A DNA stretch of 64,000 nt from Stappia sp. 28M-7 (GCF_014252955.1 NZ_JACMIA010000001.1:1550001-1614000), one strand, 5' to 3'. Counted from the first letter of the stretch, positions 23,910-33,354 are shown. Notes: generated by a model not told the origin, from the sequence alone. Numbers and translations are program-made.

Positions 23910-24573
23910 GAGGCCGGCGTACGCGCAAGACCTCTTCGCTGATCTGTACAAGCGGCGGGACCTCGTGTCCCGCCGTTCGCGTTGGCGCAAGGAGCGAGGG
24001 CGGTCTCCGAAACGCACCGATTCCCCTGCGGCGCCCGGCGTTTGGCCGCTCTGTTGTGGCCTTGCGGCGGGCGGCCTGTGGCTGCTATCGGAAAAACTCA
24101 CAGGGAAATGCGGAAATGCATAGGGGATGCGCAAAAAATGCACCTGCTCGGGGGATTTTTCCCTTGATTAAGACAGGTTCCTGATTCATATCTCCCCTTG
24201 CCCAAATTCGCACGTGCCCGTGGTCGTCCAACCGAAAGGTGGCAGTCGCTCAAAAGGGCCCGGACCTGTCCGGAATAGAGCGACAAAACGGATGGCTTAA
24301 AGCAACGACGTAAGAGGGCTTTTTTGGTCTCTGCCGGGTTTCCAAGTCCCGGGGTCACTGAAGAGGCACTTGTTACATCATTGCCGGCCGTGCGGTTCGG
24401 GACACCCGATCCAATCCAAGGCAGCAATCGCGGAACGGCGACACGCTTGCGCACATGCACGCGTTGAACCCGACCGTTGCATATGGCGTCCGTTTTCTCC
24501 CCGTCTCCAAAGCGGGCGGGAGGCGCGATCGCATATGCACCTGTACCGGAATTCGGACTTGCGGGTGAATGCC
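23910..24573. promoter_or_regulatory. Long leader of the ornithine decarboxylase gene, probable speF-type RNA element
   Basis: This 664-bp region has no ordinary gene. Alphaproteobacterial ornithine decarboxylase genes often carry a conserved structured leader (the speF RNA family in Rfam). The 24180-24573 part has hairpins such as CCGGG/CCCGG near 24340-24360 and an 8-bp stem TGCATATG (24478-24485) with CATATGCA (24532-24539), close to the start. A 37-codon frame at 24455-24568 (MHALNPTVAYGVRF...) stops 5 nt before the decarboxylase ATG. Assignment to speF is from family context; I cannot run a covariance model. Confidence 0.5.
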
Positions 24574-25707
24574 ATGACCGAGCGCATCAAGAACTTCCTC
24601 CGGCAGCGACGAGGCGACGGGCCTTGCGTCGTCGTCGATCTCGACATCGTCCAGGACAACTATCTCGCGTTCGAGCGGGCCCTGCCGGACACCCGCGTCT
24701 TCTACGCGGTGAAGGCGAACCCGGCTCCCGAGATCCTGTCGCTGCTCGCCAGCCTCGGCTCCTCCTTCGACTGCGCCTCGGTGCCGGAGATCGAGATGGC
24801 CCTGGCCGCCGGCGCAGGCCCCGACCGCATTTCCTTCGGCAACACCATCAAGAAGGAGCGCGATGTCGCGCGTGCCTTCGAGCTGGGCGTGCGCCTGTTC
24901 GCCGTCGACTGCGAGGCCGAGGTCGAGAAGATCTCCCGCGCCGCTCCCGGTGCGCAGGTGTTCTGCCGCATCCTGTGCGATGGCGCCGGCGCCGACTGGC
25001 CGCTGTCGCGCAAGTTCGGCTGCGCGCCCTCCATGGCGCCGCAGGTGCTCGAGCATGCTCATCGTCTGGGCCTGGTTGCGCATGGCGTGTCGTTCCACGT
25101 CGGCTCGCAGCAGGCGAATGTCGAGGCCTGGGACACGGCCCTGGGCTCTGCCGCCGCGATCTTCCGCGAGATGGCCGAGCGCGGCATCGTGCTGTCGATG
25201 GTCAACCTGGGTGGCGGTTTCCCCGCGCGCTACCTCAAGGACGTCCCGGGCGTGCCGCGCTACGGCGAGGCCATCCTGCGCGGCCTGGCCAAGCATTTCG
25301 GCAATCGCATCCCGCAGACGATCATCGAGCCGGGCCGCGGCATGGTCGGCGATGCCGGCATGATCGAGGCCGAGGTGGTCCTGATCTCGAAGAAGTCCGA
25401 GGCCGAGGACGAGATCCGTTGGGTCTACCTCGACATCGGCAAGTTCAACGGCCTGGCCGAGACCATGGACGAGGCGATCCGCTATCCGATCCGCACGGAC
25501 AAGGATGACGACCGCAAGACCCCGTGCGTGCTCGCCGGCCCGACCTGCGACAGCGTCGACGTGCTTTACGAAAAGGCTCCGTACGAGCTCCCCGTCAGCC
25601 TGTCGATCGGCGACAAGGTGTTGATCGAGGCGTGCGGCGCCTACACCACCACCTATTCGGCGGTGGCATTCAATGGCTTCGAGCCTCTGCGCTCCTACGT
25701 CATCTGA
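24574..25707 (+). CDS. Ornithine (or lysine/ornithine) decarboxylase, alanine-racemase fold
   Basis: This 377-aa PLP enzyme makes putrescine from ornithine. The pyridoxal Lys is in FYAVKANPAPE. HVGSQ, GGGFPARY, EPGRGMVG and the C-terminal CGAYTTTYSAVAFNGF are typical of fold-III decarboxylases. I chose the ATG at 24574 (MTERIKNFLRQRRGDGPC), which gives the standard length; an in-frame ATG at 24535 adds 13 residues. It lies behind a long structured leader and is followed 147 bp later by homospermidine synthase, together a putrescine-to-homospermidine route. The choice between ODC and a dual Lys/Orn enzyme cannot be settled here. Confidence 0.92.
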   Translation: MTERIKNFLRQRRGDGPCVVVDLDIVQDNYLAFERALPDTRVFYAVKANPAPEILSLLASLGSSFDCASVPEIEMALAAGAGPDRISFGNTIKKERDVARAFELGVRLFAVDCEAEVEKISRAAPGAQVFCRILCDGAGADWPLSRKFGCAPSMAPQVLEHAHRLGLVAHGVSFHVGSQQANVEAWDTALGSAAAIFREMAERGIVLSMVNLGGGFPARYLKDVPGVPRYGEAILRGLAKHFGNRIPQTIIEPGRGMVGDAGMIEAEVVLISKKSEAEDEIRWVYLDIGKFNGLAETMDEAIRYPIRTDKDDDRKTPCVLAGPTCDSVDVLYEKAPYELPVSLSIGDKVLIEACGAYTTTYSAVAFNGFEPLRSYVI

Positions 25708-25753
25708 CGGTCATCCAGAATCACATCTATAGAGATCCCGAATAACTCCGAAC

Positions 25754-25779
25754 CGGCCGGTCGCGAAGGCGACCGGCCG
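25754..25779 (+). other. Strong hairpin between ornithine decarboxylase and homospermidine synthase
   Basis: Eleven-base arms CGGCCGGTCGC/GCGACCGGCCG close a 4-nt loop, with no U-run after it. It may be a partial terminator or an RNA-stability element that sets the ratio of the two polyamine enzymes. Confidence 0.55.
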
Positions 25780-25854
25780 ACGTTATGGTCGAGCCATGGC
25801 GAGCCTTGCCCGCTGCCCGCCATGCCGACAGTTGTAAGCAAAAGGACACCCGCC

Positions 25855-27369
25855 ATGACCGAAACGAAGATGCCGGCGGCGAAGAAGACCGCCAAGTCCG
25901 CCCCGGCGACCCAGTCGGCCGCCAGCTCTGCTGCGGCGGAGAAGTCCTGGCCCGTGCACGGCACGATTTCCGGCCCGATCGTGATGATCGGCTTCGGCTC
26001 CATCGGCAAGGGCACCCTGCCGCTGATCGAGCGCCATTTCCGCTTCGACGCCTCGCGCGTGACGGTGATCGATCCGGTCGACGCCGACCGCAAGCTGGTC
26101 GACGACCGTGGCTACAAGTTCCTCAAGGAAGCGATCACCAAGGACAACTACCGCGATGTCCTGTCGCCGCTGCTCACCGAGGGCGAGGGCCAGGGCTTTT
26201 GCGTCAACCTGTCGGTCGACACGTCCTCGCTGGATCTGATGAAGCTCTGCCGCGAGCTGGGCGTCCTGTATATCGACACCGTCGTCGAGCCTTGGCTCGG
26301 CTTCTATTTCGACGAGAACGCCGACAACGCCTCGCGTACCAACTACGCGCTGCGCGAGACCGTGCGCCGCGAGAAGAAGAAGAACCCGGGCGGCACCACG
26401 GCCGTGTCCTGCTGCGGCGCCAACCCCGGCATGGTCTCCTGGTTCGTCAAGCAGGCGCTGGTCGACATCGCCCGCGATACCGGTACCAAGTTCGAGGAGC
26501 CGACCAACCGCAAGGGTTGGGCGAAGCTGATGAAGAAGGTCGGCGTCAAGGGCGTGCACATCGCCGAGCGCGACACCCAGCGCGCCAAGAAGCCGAAGCC
26601 GATGGGCGCATTCTGGAACACCTGGTCGGTCGAGGGCTTCCTCTCCGAGGGCTTCCAGCCGTCCGAGCTGGGTTGGGGCACGCACGAGAAGTGGATGCCG
26701 AAGAACGCCCGCAAGCACAAGAAGGGCTGCAAGGCTGCGATCTACCTGGAGCAGCCGGGCGCAAACACCCGCGTGCGCACCTGGTGCCCGACGCCGGGCG
26801 CCCAGTACGGCTTCCTCGTCACGCATAACGAGTCGATCTCCATCGCCGACTTCTTCACGCTGAAGGAGGACGGCAAGGTCGTCTACCGTCCGACCTGCCA
26901 CTACGCCTATCACCCGGCCAACGACGCGGTGCTGTCGCTGCACGAACTGTTCGGCGCCGCCGGCAAGATGCAGGAGACCCTGCATGTGCTGGGCGAGGAC
27001 GAGATCATCGACGGCATCGACGAACTCGGCGTGCTGCTCTACGGCCACGAGAAGAACGCCTACTGGTACGGCTCGCAGCTCTCCATCGAGGAGACCCGCG
27101 AAATCGCCCCCTACCAGAACGCAACGGGCCTGCAGGTGACCTCGGCCGTGCTCGCCGGCATGGTCTGGGCGCTGGAGAACCCGAACGAGGGCATCGTCGA
27201 GGCCGACGAGATGGACTATCGCCGTTGCCTCGAGGTCCAGCGGCCGTATCTCGGCCCGGTCAAGGGCTACTACACCGACTGGACGCCGCTCACCGATCGC
27301 CCGGGCTTTTTCCCGGAGGATCTCGACGAGAGCGATCCCTGGCAGTTCCGCAACATCCTGGTGCGCTGA
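25855..27369 (+). CDS. hss: Homospermidine synthase
   Basis: This 504-aa NAD-dependent enzyme joins two putrescine units into sym-homospermidine, a polyamine characteristic of alphaproteobacteria. A nucleotide-binding segment (IVMIGFGSIGKGTLPLIERHF) is followed by the family stretches VSCCGANPGMVSWFVK, GAFWNTWSVEGFLSEG and YHPANDAVLSLHELFG. The first 30 residues are Ala/Lys-rich and poorly conserved. The start at 25855 has AAAGGA upstream; an ATG 11 codons earlier is less likely. It is paired with ornithine decarboxylase upstream, which supplies its substrate. Confidence 0.95.
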   Translation: MTETKMPAAKKTAKSAPATQSAASSAAAEKSWPVHGTISGPIVMIGFGSIGKGTLPLIERHFRFDASRVTVIDPVDADRKLVDDRGYKFLKEAITKDNYRDVLSPLLTEGEGQGFCVNLSVDTSSLDLMKLCRELGVLYIDTVVEPWLGFYFDENADNASRTNYALRETVRREKKKNPGGTTAVSCCGANPGMVSWFVKQALVDIARDTGTKFEEPTNRKGWAKLMKKVGVKGVHIAERDTQRAKKPKPMGAFWNTWSVEGFLSEGFQPSELGWGTHEKWMPKNARKHKKGCKAAIYLEQPGANTRVRTWCPTPGAQYGFLVTHNESISIADFFTLKEDGKVVYRPTCHYAYHPANDAVLSLHELFGAAGKMQETLHVLGEDEIIDGIDELGVLLYGHEKNAYWYGSQLSIEETREIAPYQNATGLQVTSAVLAGMVWALENPNEGIVEADEMDYRRCLEVQRPYLGPVKGYYTDWTPLTDRPGFFPEDLDESDPWQFRNILVR

Positions 27370-27395
27370 GCTCGTATCACCATCCGGACGTCCCG

Positions 27396-27440
27396 ACGGC
27401 CCGTGCCGATCTTCCCTAGCGGGAGGCCGGCGCGGGCCGT
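27396..27440 (+). terminator. Terminator-like hairpin after hss
   Basis: Arms ACGGCCCGTGCCG and CGGCGCGGGCCGT (one G-U pair) enclose an inner CCC/GGG stem. It lies 27 bp after the hss stop. The U-run is poor, so it may be Rho-assisted or only a stability element. Confidence 0.5.
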
Positions 27441-27521
27441 TCGCGCATCCTCACTCGACGCAGCCGCCGCGAATGGCTACAACCCCCGGACAAAGTCGCC
27501 ATGTGGGAACGCAAGCACGCC

Positions 27522-28745
27522 ATGAAGCCGACCAATCCTGTCTTCACCGGACTGCCGACGACGATCTTCGAGACCATGTCCCGGCTCGCCATCGCCAATG
27601 GAGCGATCAATCTGGGCCAGGGCTTTCCGGATGTGGACGGGCCGCAGGACGTGCGCCAGGCCGCAGCCGATGCGCTGATGGCCGGCCCGAACCAGTACCC
27701 GCCGATGCTGGGCCTGCCGGAGCTGCGTCAGGCGGTCGCCGCCTCCACCAAGCGCTTCTACGATCTCGACGTCGACTGGCAGAGCGAGGTCATGGTCACC
27801 TCAGGCGCGACCGAAGCGCTGGCCGACGTGCTGCTGGCCCTTCTGGAGCCGGGCGACGAGGTCATCCTGATCGAGCCGCTCTATGACTGCTATCTGCCGC
27901 TGGTGAAGCGGGCGGGCGGCATTCCGGTGCGCCTGCGCGTGACCCCGCCGCAGTGGAAGCTCGACCTCGGCAAGCTGGCCGATGCCTTCACCGAGAACAC
28001 CAAGGCGATCCTCATCAACAACCCGATGAACCCGGCCGGCAAGGTGTTCGGGGAAGAGGAACTGGCCGCGATCGCACGTCTTTGCATCGAGCACGGCGTC
28101 TACGCGATCTGCGATGAGGTCTACGAGCATTTGCTGTTCGACGGCCGCCAGCACTTGCCGCTGATGGCGTTTCCGGGCATGCGCGAGCGTGCGGTGCGCA
28201 TCGGCTCCGCCGGCAAGACCTTCTCGCTGACCGGCTGGAAGGTCGGCTATGTCACGGCTGCGCCGAACCTGCTCGATCCGATCGCCAAGGCGCACCAGTT
28301 CGTCACCTTCACGACGCCGCCGAACCTGCAGAAGGCGGTGGCCTATGGCCTTGGCAAGGAAGACAGCTACTTCCTGACCCTGCGCGACGAGATGCAGGCC
28401 AAACGCGACCGCTTCGCCAGCGGGCTCGCGGCACTCGGCTTCGGCGTGCTGCCGTGCGAGGGCACCTACTTCCTGACCTGCGACGTCTCGACCCTCGGCC
28501 TGCAGGGCACGGATGTCGATATCTGCCGCCAGCTGGTGGAAGAGGCGGGCGTTGCCGCTGTGCCGGTCTCCGCCTTCTACGTCGCCGATGCGCCGACCAA
28601 TTTCGTGCGCTTCTGCTTCTGCAAGAAGGACGAGGTGCTGGACGGGGCGCTGGAACGGCTGGACGCTTTCCTCTCGGCCCGCGGCAGCGTCTCTGCCGTC
28701 CTGTCGGCGCCGGGTTCCCTCCAGGTGGCCGCCGAAAGGGCTTGA
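27522..28745 (+). CDS. Class I/II PLP-dependent aminotransferase
   Basis: This 407-aa fold-I aminotransferase has the substrate/PLP motifs GQGFPDVDGP, TSGATEALADVLLALLEPGDEV, NNPMNPAGKVF and CDEVYEHLLFDG, and the Schiff-base lysine in SAGKTFSLTGWKVGYV. The pattern fits the methionine/kynurenine/succinyldiaminopimelate aminotransferase group; the exact amino donor is not determinable. It ends 5 bp before the asparaginase gene, so the two are likely co-transcribed, linking it to amino-acid catabolism. An ATG at 27501 would add seven residues; neither start has a clear ribosome-binding site. Confidence 0.88.
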   Translation: MKPTNPVFTGLPTTIFETMSRLAIANGAINLGQGFPDVDGPQDVRQAAADALMAGPNQYPPMLGLPELRQAVAASTKRFYDLDVDWQSEVMVTSGATEALADVLLALLEPGDEVILIEPLYDCYLPLVKRAGGIPVRLRVTPPQWKLDLGKLADAFTENTKAILINNPMNPAGKVFGEEELAAIARLCIEHGVYAICDEVYEHLLFDGRQHLPLMAFPGMRERAVRIGSAGKTFSLTGWKVGYVTAAPNLLDPIAKAHQFVTFTTPPNLQKAVAYGLGKEDSYFLTLRDEMQAKRDRFASGLAALGFGVLPCEGTYFLTCDVSTLGLQGTDVDICRQLVEEAGVAAVPVSAFYVADAPTNFVRFCFCKKDEVLDGALERLDAFLSARGSVSAVLSAPGSLQVAAERA

Positions 28746-28750
28746 GCGAG

Positions 28751-29776
28751 ATGGAAAACCCGGTGCTGGTTGAAGTGCTGCGCGGTGATGCGGTGGAAAG
28801 CCGCCATCGCGGCGCCCTTGCGGTGGTCGATGCTGCGGGCCATGTGGTCGCGGCGCTCGGCGATCATCAGCGTCCGGTCTTCCCGCGCTCGGCCATCAAG
28901 GTTCTCCAGGCCCTGCCTCTGGTGGAATCGGGAGCTGCTGAAGCGCTCGATTTCAACGATGCCGAGCTTGCGCTCGCCTGTTCCTCGCACAATGGCGAGG
29001 AGGTGCATGTCAACGCGGCACGGGTGATGCTGATGAAGGCCGGCCTCGACGAGGACGCGCTGGAATGCGGCAGTCAGTGGCCGCGGCGAATGGAGGACGT
29101 TGCCGTCCTTCACCGGGCGGATGCCTCGCCTTGCCCGCTGCACAACAACTGCTCGGGCAAGCATGCCGGCTTCCTCGGCCTTGCCCGCACGCTCGGCGTG
29201 CCCACCCGCGGGTATGTCGAGCCGGACCATCCGGTACAGCTGGAGGTGCGGGCCGCCATCGAGCAGATGGCCGGCATCGACCTGTCCGCGATGCCGCGCG
29301 GCACGGACGGATGCTCGATCCCCGCTTATGCGATGCCGATGGCGCCGCTGGCGCGCGCCTTTGCCTGTCTGGGGACCGGCGAGGGGCTTGAGCCCTTGCG
29401 CGCACAGGCGGTGGAACGGCTCTACAATGCCTGTGTCGACCATCCGTTCATGATCGCCGGTACGGGTCGCTTTTGCACCGAAGTGATGGGCGCGCTCGGC
29501 GGCCGGGTCTTCGTGAAAACCGGCGCCGAAGGTGTCTTCACCGCGGCGATCCCCGAGCTCGGCTTCGGCATTGCGCTGAAATGCGATGACGGTGCGACGC
29601 GCGCGGCCGAGACGATGATGGCCGCTGTCATCGACGCCCTCCTGGAACTCGACGAGGACGAGGCGAAAGCCCTGCGCCCCTGGCTCGCGCCGCCGCTGGC
29701 CAACTGGAACGGCAGGCCCGTCGGCAGCATTCGTGCCGTGGCAGAAGCCTTCGCGCCGCTGAGAAGCCTCGCCTGA
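28751..29776 (+). CDS. L-asparaginase, Rhizobium-type (asparaginase_II family)
   Basis: This 341-aa protein matches the Rhizobium etli-type asparaginases, which are unrelated to the E. coli enzymes. The expected active-site residues are present: S47 and K50 (PRSAIK), S79 (CSSHNGE), and the zinc-linked C134/K137 (NNCSGKHAG) and C188 (GTDGCSIPAYAMP). It hydrolyses asparagine to aspartate and ammonia in the cytoplasm. It is the second gene of a pair with an aminotransferase, 5 bp downstream, consistent with joint amino-acid use. The length is normal and no motif is broken. Confidence 0.9.
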   Translation: MENPVLVEVLRGDAVESRHRGALAVVDAAGHVVAALGDHQRPVFPRSAIKVLQALPLVESGAAEALDFNDAELALACSSHNGEEVHVNAARVMLMKAGLDEDALECGSQWPRRMEDVAVLHRADASPCPLHNNCSGKHAGFLGLARTLGVPTRGYVEPDHPVQLEVRAAIEQMAGIDLSAMPRGTDGCSIPAYAMPMAPLARAFACLGTGEGLEPLRAQAVERLYNACVDHPFMIAGTGRFCTEVMGALGGRVFVKTGAEGVFTAAIPELGFGIALKCDDGATRAAETMMAAVIDALLELDEDEAKALRPWLAPPLANWNGRPVGSIRAVAEAFAPLRSLA

Positions 29777-29819
29777 CGACGAGTGCCGGCTGAGCCGCGC
29801 TGACCGGCCGCCGCCGGTC

Positions 29820-31265
29820 CTACCGCACCATGTTGCCCTGGATGGCGAGATGGCCGAAGCCGTCGGCTGCGCCCGGCCGCGTCAGGTCGCCGGTGACCGC
29901 TTCCTTCCAGCGATGGCCGACGATGGCGCCACCCGGTGTGCCGGAGAAGATGTTCCCGGAAATCAGCGCGGCTCCGGCTCCCTCGACCACCGTCACGGCC
30001 GCGCCCACCGGGCAGTCGCGGATGACGTTTGAGGCGATGCTGACGTCGCGCAGATACGGCCCCCAGCCCATGTGCAGGCCGAAGCGCGCGGCCTTTTCCA
30101 CCACATTGCCGGTGACAGCCGTGTCGGCCTCGACAGCGATACCGATGCCGAAGCCCTGCACTTCCGCCGGATAGGGGCCGGTATCGACGATGTTGCGGAC
30201 AATATTTCCCGAGCAGGTGGCAAGCCGGCCGCCATCCAGGAAATTGGCGATGGAAATGCCGATGGCGCCGCCGTCGACCAGGTTGTCGGCGATCACCGCT
30301 CCCTGAAAGGCAAACTCCGAATAGATCGCGGTCTCGCCCGAACGCAGGCACGAATTGCCCTCGATCAGCACATTGGAACCGCTGTTGGAGCGGATCGCCG
30401 AGAAGGCGCAATCGGCGATGCGGTTGCCGCGCACGACGACGCCATGGGCACGGAAGATGTTGATGCCGTTGCCGTTCTGCCCGGTGCCACCGTCGCGGGC
30501 AGAGATCCGCTCCACCCGATTGCCGGAGACGATGCTGCCGTCCTCTCCCTCGCTCCAGCGATGCACCAGAATGCCGGCATTGGCACAGTCATGGACATGA
30601 TTGTCGGTGATCGACAGGCCGCGCGCCTCGATGGAGCGCAGACCGGCCGTGCGGGCCCCGGAAATCGTGTTCCCGACGACGCGCCCGCCGCAGCGGTCCA
30701 GTGCGAGGCCGGCCTGCGAGCTGCCTGTGATGGTACAGCCTTCGATCAGGAGGTCGTCGACATCGGCAAAGTGAAGCAGGGCAGGCGTGTATTCGCCGAG
30801 CAGCCGGTTGTCGCCGTCGAAATGGATCCCCTCCATGCCGATGGTGCCGGGCCCTTGCGCGAACAGGAGATGGCCACCGCCCTGATAGTCGAGGCGGGTC
30901 TGGCCGGGCAGGCCGACAAGGCGGGTACCGGGGGGAAGGCGCAGGTTGGCGACCGTATAGCGTCCACCGGGCAGGAACAGCGCCCGTCCGCGCTCGGCCG
31001 CCGCATCGATGGCCTGCTGCATCAGGCTGCTCTGGTCGTCAGCCGCGCCGGGGCGGATGCCGAATTCGCTCGCCTCGATGGTACCGCGCAGGTCCGCGAC
31101 GCGTACTGCTGCGGCAGCCGGCCTTGCGGCGTGCGGCAGGAGAAGAGGTGAAACGAGACCGGCAAGCGCCAGCCCGCCGCGCAACAGCCCGCGCCGTGTC
31201 GGCCCGGATTGCGCGCGACCTTGCGCCTCAAACGGCGATGCCATGTGCTGCCTGTCTCGTTTCAT
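29820..31265 (-). CDS. Tat-exported right-handed beta-helix protein (TIGR03808-like)
   Basis: This is a 481-aa exported protein. A twin-arginine signal (TRRGLLRGGLALAGLVSPLL) is followed by a short region ([37 protein letters not shown]) like that of pectate-lyase-type proteins, then many N-I-I/G-N type coils (GNTISGA, GNRVERIS, GNRIADCA, GNIVRNIV). This matches a Tat-translocated repeat family of alphaproteobacteria with no known activity. The start at 31265 has GGGGAGAG at a suitable distance; an ATG at 31244 is possible. Carbohydrate binding or cleavage is plausible from the fold, not shown. Confidence 0.85.
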   Translation of the reverse strand: MKRDRQHMASPFEAQGRAQSGPTRRGLLRGGLALAGLVSPLLLPHAARPAAAAVRVADLRGTIEASEFGIRPGAADDQSSLMQQAIDAAAERGRALFLPGGRYTVANLRLPPGTRLVGLPGQTRLDYQGGGHLLFAQGPGTIGMEGIHFDGDNRLLGEYTPALLHFADVDDLLIEGCTITGSSQAGLALDRCGGRVVGNTISGARTAGLRSIEARGLSITDNHVHDCANAGILVHRWSEGEDGSIVSGNRVERISARDGGTGQNGNGINIFRAHGVVVRGNRIADCAFSAIRSNSGSNVLIEGNSCLRSGETAIYSEFAFQGAVIADNLVDGGAIGISIANFLDGGRLATCSGNIVRNIVDTGPYPAEVQGFGIGIAVEADTAVTGNVVEKAARFGLHMGWGPYLRDVSIASNVIRDCPVGAAVTVVEGAGAALISGNIFSGTPGGAIVGHRWKEAVTGDLTRPGAADGFGHLAIQGNMVR

Positions 31266-31363
31266 GCCTATCCACTCTCCCCGCCGCATTCAACGCAAAC
31301 GGCGTGCCGGAACACCCGTCCCGAAACGGGACGGTGCTCGCGGTTCCGATAGGAGGGGGAAGG

Positions 31364-31945
31364 TCAGGCGCGACCGGGCGTCCAGATGATCCGCTGCAGC
31401 ACCGCTTCGCGGAGCTGGTCGCTGGGCGCGAGCTGATCGAACGGGCCGGGATATTGCGGGATCGCGTAGACGAGCGTGACGTTGCTGGTGCCGCGCGCCT
31501 TGCAGATCGCCATGCCGCGCCACAGGTTGCGGCCGACCCGGCAATCGCCGCGCGAGGTGCCGATATCGGCAAAGCTCATGCCGATGCGCTCGCCGTTGGG
31601 GCCCTGCAGGTGGTGGGTCACGCCGTGCATCTCGCGCAGCTTGCCGTTGCTGCCCTTGTAGAAGTGCAGAACCTGGAAGCCCTCGGCGTTGTAGGCACCG
31701 ATGGCCCACTCGGTCTTGTCCTCGGTCGCGGCCTGGAAGCCTTCCGTGGTGAAGCCGGGCAGGGCAGCGGCGATGGCCTTTTCCGAATAGGGCGTGTCTG
31801 CGGTGATGCCGCCGGCGCCGGCTTCGGTGATCTGGACCTGCGGGCCTGGCGTGCGGATCGAGCCGACGGTGTCGCCATCGAGCGTCGGCGAGCAGGCGGC
31901 AAGCAGAGGCAGGAGAAGGAAGAGGGCGGAACGTGAAAGTCTCAT
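31364..31945 (-). CDS. DUF1131-family lipoprotein (YfeY-like)
   Basis: This 193-aa lipoprotein has a short signal and lipobox LLAACS (lipidated Cys at about residue 18). The mature domain has YSEKAIAAALPGF, HHLQGPNGERIGMSFADIGT and CRVGRNLWRGMAICKA, as in DUF1131 proteins, known in enterobacteria as RpoE-regulated lipoproteins. The function is unknown; outer-membrane location is expected. It lies 98 bp upstream of the Tat-exported gene on the same strand and may be co-transcribed with it. Confidence 0.82.
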   Translation of the reverse strand: MRLSRSALFLLLPLLAACSPTLDGDTVGSIRTPGPQVQITEAGAGGITADTPYSEKAIAAALPGFTTEGFQAATEDKTEWAIGAYNAEGFQVLHFYKGSNGKLREMHGVTHHLQGPNGERIGMSFADIGTSRGDCRVGRNLWRGMAICKARGTSNVTLVYAIPQYPGPFDQLAPSDQLREAVLQRIIWTPGRA

Positions 31946-32571
31946 CGTGAATCGGATCTCCTCGACTGTGCCCGGCCCGGCAGATAGCACTCATGAGCCT
32001 GGCAAGGAACCCCTGAGGGGGCGGTGTTTTGTCCCCTCCACCACGCGCGGTACCCCTGATGAGATTGCCCTTCGCGGAATTGACAGTAATGGATGCGGCG
32101 ATCCGGCACGGTTTTTCGCCGCTCGGTCGTGAGGCGACTTGAAAAGGTTGAAATCGCAATGAATTGCGGAGACGCCTCGACGCTTTTCTTTCGTTGCAGT
32201 AAAAACTATTGGTAACAGAGGGTTGCAGAACTCCGGCGTTCCATGGTCTGATTGGAGTACTAGGGGTCAGCTGCCCTGTCAGGATTCGTAAGACCGTGGT
32301 CGGACGCCCCTCCGGGGAGGGGGAGGGCGCCGGCACAGTGCGGTTTTTGGTTCGTTTCGCGTCAGGAGCCTCGCTGGGGCGGGGAAATTCTGACAGGGAA
32401 GGAGCGCCTGCAGGGTGGTGGTACGCCTGTTAGTTTGACGGGCTTGCGGAGCGGGAAATGCGCGCTCGGCGGGTGTCGGCCCTCAAACTGGCACAATTTG
32501 CGAGTGTATGCATGGGTGAAGATGCCAAGCCGCGAGCCGGCGAGGCTCTTAGGACGAAAGGCAGGGAAGAG
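31946..32571. other. Divergent intergenic region upstream of the LuxR-type gene
   Basis: This is about 626 bp between a leftward lipoprotein gene and a rightward LuxR gene. The frame of the LuxR gene stays open upstream to 32458, with a possible ATG at 32512. I see no other gene. The 32130-32260 part is comparatively AT-rich and is the best place for promoters. Confidence 0.4.
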
Positions 32572-33273
32572 ATGGCCGACCCGATGGAGACGCAGTCCAA
32601 GGCGGCGGCGATTGCCGAAGCACAGACGGGCAAGCATGTTCTCGACATCGTCGAGGCTCAGCTGCGCAAGCTGGGGGCGACACATATCCTGGTGACCGGG
32701 CTGCCGATGCCGAACCGGCCGATCGATGGCCTGGTCCACCGCTTCCGCTGGGCGGACGAGCGTGCCGGCGGCATCGAGCGCAGCGACCTCGACACCGAGG
32801 ACGGCGCGCTGATGCTGGGTCTGATGCGCAACCGGGCATTCCTTTGGGATGTGACGGTGGGCGACATGGAGCACTCCGAGCTCTTTGCGTCGCTCGGCGG
32901 TGAAACCCGCGTGGTGGTGGTGCCGGTGACGGAGACGCATCCGTTCCAGGCCGTGGTTATGGGCGGCGGCGCTCATTTGGAGGCGGGCTCGGTCGAGCTC
33001 TCCAATCTCGAGCTGATCTGCAACACTGCCTTCCGCCGGCTGATCGATCTCGGTGTGCTGTCGACGCAGCGCCCTGGCGACCTTTCGGCGCGCGAGCGGC
33101 GTGTGCTGGAGCTCACCGCGCTCGGCAAGACTGCGAGCGATATCGCCGGTTTGCTCGACATCTCGCAGCGGACGGTGCACGCGCATCTGCAGAACGCCAG
33201 CGCCAAGCTCAACGCATCCAACAAGACCCATACCGTGGTCGAGGCCTTGCGCTACGGCCAGATCCGGCTCTGA
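32572..33273 (+). CDS. LuxR-family transcriptional regulator with autoinducer-binding-like domain
   Basis: This 233-aa protein has a C-terminal GerE/LuxR helix-turn-helix (LSARERRVLELTALGKTASDIAGLLDISQRTVHAHLQNA). Its N-terminal half is shaped like an autoinducer-binding domain (DGLVHRFRWADERAG; RVVVVPVTETHPFQAVVMGGG). No luxI-type synthase is present, so it would be an orphan receptor or respond to something else. The start at 32572 has GGGAAGAG upstream; an ATG at 32512 is an alternative. It is a single gene followed by a bidirectional terminator. Confidence 0.85.
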   Translation: MADPMETQSKAAAIAEAQTGKHVLDIVEAQLRKLGATHILVTGLPMPNRPIDGLVHRFRWADERAGGIERSDLDTEDGALMLGLMRNRAFLWDVTVGDMEHSELFASLGGETRVVVVPVTETHPFQAVVMGGGAHLEAGSVELSNLELICNTAFRRLIDLGVLSTQRPGDLSARERRVLELTALGKTASDIAGLLDISQRTVHAHLQNASAKLNASNKTHTVVEALRYGQIRL

Positions 33274-33319
33274 CCGGAGGCGGACGGGACGCCGGCGGAA
33301 AGCCGGCAGCAGAAACGAA

Positions 33320-33354
33320 AACGGCCACCTGGACGATTAGTCCGGGTGGCCGTT
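33320..33354. terminator. Bidirectional terminator between luxR-type and LOG genes
   Basis: Ten-base arms AACGGCCACC/GGTGGCCGTT with an inner GGAC/GTCC stem. On the minus strand it is followed by TTTCGTTTC, so it best serves the leftward LOG gene, and it also ends the LuxR transcript. Confidence 0.8.
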
